A stretch of 64,000 nt of DNA, taken from positions 744,001-808,000 of the forward strand of contig JBMNNB010000003.1 in the NCBI GenBank assembly GCA_050953725.1. Reading direction: 5' to 3'. Origin of the DNA: DTU053 sp012520115. GTDB taxonomy: Bacteria > Bacillota > Clostridia > Oscillospirales > Acutalibacteraceae. The notes beneath the pieces were generated by a model. The model searched no databases, had not been told where the DNA came from, and saw nothing but the letters and a program-made list of their open reading frames with translations. The position numbers and the translations under genes are program-made. Position 1 is the stretch's first letter, and each line of letters begins with the position of its first letter. This document shows positions 60,149 to 64,000 of the stretch, one piece after another.

Positions 60149-60772
60149 ATGCCAAATGTAGCAGTATTTAACGCAGCCGGCGAGAAGATCGAAGAGATCG
60201 CTCTCAAGGACGAAATCTTTGCTATCGAGCCGAATCAGTACGCTGTTCACTTAGCTGTTGTCAGCTACCTTGCAAATCAGCGTCAGGGCACACAGTCCAC
60301 CCTTACCCGTGCAGAGGTAAGCGGCGGCGGCAAGAAGCCCTGGAGACAGAAGGGTACAGGCCGTGCAAGACAGGGTTCTACCCGTTCACCCCAGTGGCGT
60401 CACGGCGGTATCGCATTAGGCCCGAAGCCCCGTGATTATGTAGTCACGGTTAATAAGAAGGTCAAGAGGTTAGCTTTAAAGTCCGTTCTTTCTTCTAAGT
60501 GCAGTGCAAATGAGATAGTCGTACTTGACAGCTTCGGCCTCGACGCTATAAAGACTAAAGAAGCCGCTAAGGTTCTTTCAAACCTGAATGTAGGCAAAAA
60601 GACTCTTATAGTTCTCCCCGAAAAGGACGACGTTATCTATCGCAGCACACGCAACATCTGCGGTGTAAAGACAACTACTGTCGGAACTCTCAATGTTTAC
60701 GATTTAGCTAACTGCGATACGGTTCTTTTCCTTAAGAGTGCGATTGCCGCAGTAGAGGAGGTTTACGCATGA
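60149..60772 (+). CDS. rplD: 50S ribosomal protein L4
   Basis: 207 residues. The extended loop KKPWRQKGTGRARQGSTRSP lines the exit tunnel. In several bacteria L4 represses this operon through the leader. The start follows GGAGG, 14 bp after rplC; its stop overlaps the rplW start by four bases. Confidence 0.99.
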   Translation: MPNVAVFNAAGEKIEEIALKDEIFAIEPNQYAVHLAVVSYLANQRQGTQSTLTRAEVSGGGKKPWRQKGTGRARQGSTRSPQWRHGGIALGPKPRDYVVTVNKKVKRLALKSVLSSKCSANEIVVLDSFGLDAIKTKEAAKVLSNLNVGKKTLIVLPEKDDVIYRSTRNICGVKTTTVGTLNVYDLANCDTVLFLKSAIAAVEEVYA

Positions 60773-61065
60773 GCAAGCTCCCACAGGATATAATTATCCG
60801 CCCCCTCATCACAGAGGAAAGCATGAAGGGCGCTCCCGTTAAGAAGTATTCGTTCCAGGTAGCCAGGGACGCCAACAAGATAGAGATAGCCAAGGCTGTC
60901 GAAAAGCTCTTCGGCGTACAGGTTGCAAAGGTAAATACAATCAACGTTAAGGGTCACCTTCGCAGATACGGCAGATTCCAGGGCTACAAGCCTGATTGGA
61001 AGAAGGCTGTCGTAACGCTCACAGAGAAGTCAAAGACCATCGAGTTCTTTGACGGCATGATCTAA
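60769..61065 (+). CDS. rplW: 50S ribosomal protein L23
   Basis: 98 residues; starts in the ATGA overlap with rplD. The IIRPLITEESM and YSFQVARDANKIEI segments are typical. L23 forms the docking site at the tunnel exit for trigger factor and SRP. Confidence 0.99.
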   Translation: MSKLPQDIIIRPLITEESMKGAPVKKYSFQVARDANKIEIAKAVEKLFGVQVAKVNTINVKGHLRRYGRFQGYKPDWKKAVVTLTEKSKTIEFFDGMI

Positions 61066-61212
61066 GAGTAAATAAGTTTTTATACCGAAGCTTCGGTTAA
61101 AAATAGCTGACGGCGAGGTATGGAGGTTTGCCACTCCGCAAAGCCTAAGCTAACAGATATTTCTGTAAATATTCTTGACACATCGTTCAGGAAAGAAAGG
61201 CGTGAGACATTA
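61066..61212 (+). other. 147-bp rplW-rplB spacer with hairpins
   Basis: It contains the perfect palindrome CCGAAGCTTCGG (near 61085-61096) and AGGTTTGC-CACTCC-GCAAAGCCT (near 61125-61147). The spacer is unusually long for this operon and could be a processing or regulatory site. An in-frame ATG at 61120 would add 31 residues to L2 but is rejected. Confidence 0.45.
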
Positions 61213-62046
61213 ATGTCCATTAAAATCTATAAGCCGACAACCAACGCAAGACGCAATATGTCGGTTGCGGATTATTCAGGGCTGTCAAAGGTAGCTCCTG
61301 AGAAGAGCCTGCTCGAGCCGATGTCCAAAAAGTCCGGACGCAACAGCTACGGCAGGATCACTGTCCGCCACAGAGGCGGCGGAAACCGCAGAAAGTACCG
61401 TATCATTGACTTTAAGAGAAATAAGTTCGGCGTACCGGCAGAGGTTCTTACCATAGAGTACGATCCCAACCGCACCGCACATATCGCTCTTATTCAGTAC
61501 GAAGACGGCGTTAAGAGCTATATCATAGCTCCCGAAGGCCTTAAGGTCGGCGACACTGTTGTAGCAGGTCCCGACGCAGATATTAAGGTAGGCAACGCAC
61601 TTCCTCTTGCAAACATCCCGGTAGGTACATTCGTACACAATGTTGAGATGCATCCCGGTAGAGGCGGTCAGCTTGCAAGAGCAGCAGGCGGCGCAGCACA
61701 GCTCATGGCTAAGGAAGGCGCATTCGCCCTTCTTCGTCTGCCCTCCGGCGAGCTTCGCAACGTGCCTGCAGAGTGTATCGCAACAGTAGGCAACGTAGGC
61801 AATCAGGATCATGAGAATGTTAAGATCGGTAAAGCAGGTCGCACCCGTCACATGGGTATCCGTCCGACAGTCCGTGGTTCAGCCATGAACCCTGTCGACC
61901 ACCCGCACGGCGGCGGTGAAGGCAAGGCCCCGATCGGTCGTCCCGGCCCTGTTACTCCCTGGGGTAAGCCTGCTCTCGGTCATAAGACACGCAGCAAGAA
62001 GAACAAGTCCAACAAGTTTATCGTTAAGCGTCGTAACGAGAAGTAA
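61213..62046 (+). CDS. rplB: 50S ribosomal protein L2
   Basis: 277 residues from ATG at 61213 (MSIKIYKPTTNARRNMSV), the family's normal length and start; GGAAAGAAAGG upstream is the ribosome binding site. Conserved GRNSYGRITVRHRGGGNRRK and the catalytic-centre MNPVDHPHGGGEGK are present. L2 is a core 50S protein needed for subunit joining. Confidence 0.99.
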   Translation: MSIKIYKPTTNARRNMSVADYSGLSKVAPEKSLLEPMSKKSGRNSYGRITVRHRGGGNRRKYRIIDFKRNKFGVPAEVLTIEYDPNRTAHIALIQYEDGVKSYIIAPEGLKVGDTVVAGPDADIKVGNALPLANIPVGTFVHNVEMHPGRGGQLARAAGGAAQLMAKEGAFALLRLPSGELRNVPAECIATVGNVGNQDHENVKIGKAGRTRHMGIRPTVRGSAMNPVDHPHGGGEGKAPIGRPGPVTPWGKPALGHKTRSKKNKSNKFIVKRRNEK

Positions 62047-62067
62047 TCGAGGAAAGGAGCAGGATTT

Positions 62068-62349
62068 ATGGGTAGAAGCGTAAAAAAAGGACCTTATGTC
62101 CATGAAAAGCTTTTAGCTCGTGTTCGTCAGATGAACGAAAAGGGCGAGAAAGCCGTTCTTAAAACATGGAGCCGCAGCTCTACTATTTTCCCCGATTTCG
62201 TAGGGCATACATTCGCTGTCCACGACGGACGTAAGCATGTACCCGTCTATGTTACGGAGGATATGGTAGGTCATAAGCTCGGAGAGTTTGCACCGACCCG
62301 CACATTCCGTGGTCACGCAGGCTCCAAGACATCAAATACAGGCAAATAA
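62068..62349 (+). CDS. rpsS: 30S ribosomal protein S19
   Basis: 93 residues, beginning MGRSVKKGPYVHEKLL, with TWSRSSTIFPDFVGHTFAVH and the C-terminal FAPTRTFRGH. It binds 16S rRNA in the head with S13. AAAGGAG ribosome binding site. Confidence 0.99.
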   Translation: MGRSVKKGPYVHEKLLARVRQMNEKGEKAVLKTWSRSSTIFPDFVGHTFAVHDGRKHVPVYVTEDMVGHKLGEFAPTRTFRGHAGSKTSNTGK

Positions 62350-62371
62350 TCGGTCAGAAGGAGTGTAAATT

Positions 62372-62707
62372 ATGGAAGCAACCGCAAAGGCAACTTTTGT
62401 ACGCATGGCACCGAGAAAGATTCAGTTGGTTCTCGACCTTATTCGTAACAAGTCTGCCGAAGAAGCTTTAGCAATCCTCAAATACACGCCGAAGGCCGCG
62501 TGTGAGCCAGTTCTAAAGCTCCTTAAATCCGCAATAGCAAATGCGGAAAACAATCACGATATGAATGTAGCATCCCTTTATGTAGCAGAGTGCTATGTAG
62601 GTCAGGGTCCGACACTCAAGCGTATCAGACCCCGTGCACAGGGACGTGCTTTCAGGATAAACAAAAAGACATCGCACGTAACTCTGGTGCTCAGAGAGAA
62701 AGAATAA
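62372..62707 (+). CDS. rplV: 50S ribosomal protein L22
   Basis: 111 residues, with APRKIQLVLDLIRNKSAEEA and the tunnel hairpin LKRIRPRAQGRAFRINKKTS. It lines the exit tunnel, where macrolide resistance changes map. AGAAGGAG ribosome binding site. Confidence 0.99.
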   Translation: MEATAKATFVRMAPRKIQLVLDLIRNKSAEEALAILKYTPKAACEPVLKLLKSAIANAENNHDMNVASLYVAECYVGQGPTLKRIRPRAQGRAFRINKKTSHVTLVLREKE

Positions 62708-62726
62708 AGGGAGGAGGCAAAGAAGT

Positions 62727-63416
62727 ATGGGACAAAAAGTTAATCCCACCGGTCTTAGAATAGGCGTTATTAAGGACTGGGAATCAAAGTGGTACGCCGA
62801 TAAGAAGAACTTCAGCGAAAACCTTATAGCTGACTACAAGCTCAGAGAGTACCTTCTCGAGACACTCAAGACAGCAGGCGTTCCCAAGATTGAGATTGAG
62901 CGTGACTCCAGGAGAGTCCGTGTAAATATCCACTGTGCAAAGCCCGGTATCGTCATAGGTAAGGGCGGAGCCGAGATAGAGAAGCTCAAGACTCAGTGCA
63001 AGAAGATTCTCGGCACAGAAGAAGTTATTATCAATATCGTAGAAGTCAAGCAGCCTGACCTTAACGCTCAGCTCGTGGCAGAGAACATCGCCGCACAGCT
63101 CGAAAGGCGTATTTCCTTCCGTCGTGCCCTCAAGCAGGCAATCGGCAGAGCAATGCGTCTCGGCGCCAAGGGTATCAAAACCCAGGTCAGCGGCAGACTC
63201 GGCGGCGCAGAAATCGCCCGCACAGAGCACTATCACGAAGGTACAATTCCGCTTCAGACTGTCAGAGCCGACATCGACTACGGCTTTGCCGAAGCACACA
63301 CAACCTATGGCCGTATAGGCGTCAAGGTTTGGCTTTATAAAGGCGAGGTATTCCACGATACCCGCAGGAACAAGAGGGAAGGGAGAGCTGGCCATGCTGC
63401 TACCAAAGCGCGTTAA
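62727..63416 (+). CDS. rpsC: 30S ribosomal protein S3
   Basis: 229 residues, beginning MGQKVNPTGLRIGVIKDWES, with the KH-domain GKGGAEIEKL and the C-terminal EIARTEHYHEGTIPLQT. It forms part of the mRNA entry site. Its 3' end overlaps rplP by 23 bp, so the two are translationally linked. Confidence 0.99.
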   Translation: MGQKVNPTGLRIGVIKDWESKWYADKKNFSENLIADYKLREYLLETLKTAGVPKIEIERDSRRVRVNIHCAKPGIVIGKGGAEIEKLKTQCKKILGTEEVIINIVEVKQPDLNAQLVAENIAAQLERRISFRRALKQAIGRAMRLGAKGIKTQVSGRLGGAEIARTEHYHEGTIPLQTVRADIDYGFAEAHTTYGRIGVKVWLYKGEVFHDTRRNKREGRAGHAATKAR

Positions 63417-63822
63417 ATATCGCAGAGTACACAGAGGACGCCTTACGGGTGCGGCGAGCAGAGGCACAAAGGTAAGCTACGGCGATTATGGTCTTGTAGC
63501 TCTTGAGCCCGCATGGATAACCTCAAATCAGATTGAGGCTGCCCGTATCGCAATGACCCGTTATATAAAGCGCGGCGGTCAGGTTTGGATTAAAATATTC
63601 CCTGACAAGCCGATTACAGAAAAGCCCGCTGAGACCCGAATGGGTTCCGGTAAAGGTTCACCCGAGTACTGGGTAGCCGTTGTTAAGCCCGGCCGTGTTA
63701 TGTTCGAAATCGGCGGCGTTAGCGAGGAGCTTGCAAGAGAAGCTATGCGCCTTGCTGCAAACAAACTGCCCATTAAGTGCAAGTTTGTAACCAAGAAAGA
63801 ACAGGATGGTGAGCAGGAATGA
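63394..63822 (+). CDS. rplP: 50S ribosomal protein L16
   Basis: 142 residues, beginning MLLPKRVKYRRVHRGRLTG, with the PITEKPAETRMGSGKGSPEY signature. It helps position A-site tRNA. The ATG lies within the rpsC tail behind GGGAAGGGAGAG. Its stop overlaps the rpmC start (ATGA). Confidence 0.99.
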   Translation: MLLPKRVKYRRVHRGRLTGAASRGTKVSYGDYGLVALEPAWITSNQIEAARIAMTRYIKRGGQVWIKIFPDKPITEKPAETRMGSGKGSPEYWVAVVKPGRVMFEIGGVSEELAREAMRLAANKLPIKCKFVTKKEQDGEQE

Positions 63823-64000
63823 AAGCTTCCGAGATAAGGAAAATGTCAGCTGAGGAGTTGGATGCTAAGCTTCTCGAGCTGAAAGACGAACTTTTCAAAT
63901 TGCGTTTCCAGCAAACCATCAACCAGCTTGAAAACCCCATGCGTATCAGTGCCGTTAAGAAAGACATAGCACGCCTGCTTACCGTTAAGCGTGATATAGA
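63819..64000 (+). CDS. rpmC: 50S ribosomal protein L29, cut by window end
   Basis: 60 complete codons are visible from ATG at 63819: MKASEIRKMSAEELDAKLLE, then LKDELFKLRFQQTINQLENP. The usual protein has about 65 residues, so only the tail is missing. L29 sits beside L23 at the tunnel exit. The operon order continues to be the canonical one. Confidence 0.97.
   Translation, partial: MKASEIRKMSAEELDAKLLELKDELFKLRFQQTINQLENPMRISAVKKDIARLLTVKRDI

Noticed and set aside
61120..61212. N-terminal extension of L2 from ATG 61120
   Set aside because: Adds 31 residues not found in L2; ATG 61213 gives the normal start and length with a suitable ribosome binding site.

Overview
The window looks like a chromosomal segment of a spore-forming, probably gut-associated Clostridia (Bacillota; Oscillospirales/Ruminococcaceae-like). 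This rests on the sporulation genes gpr and spoIIP, a SigH-type sigma factor, Firmicutes-type sigma-A promoters (for example TTGACA-17-TATTAT), strong GGAGG ribosome binding sites, a dockerin protein, a MutS2 and the S10 ribosomal operon. Placement is inference from gene content; no 16S is present.

Layout. 1-6114 (-): 2,038 codons of a giant cyclic beta-1,2-glucan synthase (NdvB type), cut by the window edge. 6340-7690: C-rich repeat island 1. 7740-10728 (+): peroxide-defence operon (PerR-like regulator with an operator-like palindrome and a roughly 240-nt structured leader, AhpC, permuted AhpF). 11022-11509: island 2. 11701-16983 (+): secreted repeat protein, HAD hydrolase, DUF2804 protein, MFS permease. 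17026-23186 (-): RadC, a GT-C/GT2 pair, iron alcohol dehydrogenase, secreted metallophosphatase. 23405-27927 (+): gpr, spoIIP, a small exported protein, phosphoglucomutase. 28024-30248: SHOCT protein, a 31-residue membrane peptide, sigma factor, tRNA-like element, zinc ribbon protein. 30428-35236 (-): uvrB-uvrA behind a promoter overlapping a LexA/DinR-like box. About 35425-36250: island 3. 36344-40220 (-): Cu/Zn-SOD-like protein, YccF, DUF1015, peptide-binding lipoprotein. About 40335-40710: island 4. 40784-46656 (+): glycosidase-like protein, ceramidase-like protein, PHP phosphoesterase, secreted sphingomyelinase-like EEP protein. 46751-52172 (-): QueH, SIS protein, dockerin peptide, MutS2, glycerophosphodiesterase. 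52473-57288 (+): DUF4091 protein, GH20-like enzyme, and a frameshifted membrane protein. About 57420-58590: island 5. 58773-64000 (+): S10 operon rpsJ-rplC-rplD-rplW-rplB-rpsS-rplV-rpsC-rplP-rpmC (partial).

The most unusual feature is the set of five intergenic islands. Each is extremely C-rich on the + strand whatever the direction of its neighbours, holds long near-perfect internal direct repeats (48-252 bp, offsets about 170-370 bp), and carries recurrent short G-blocks (GGGGAG, GGGCAGC). At least two are flanked by imperfect direct repeats. They create long spurious open frames but no credible gene. Other leads are the structured perR leader, a possible sphingolipid-degradation cluster, a shared amphipathic helix in three secreted proteins, a tRNA-like element with a shrunken anticodon arm, and a terminator hairpin that contains the ribosome binding site of the SOD gene.
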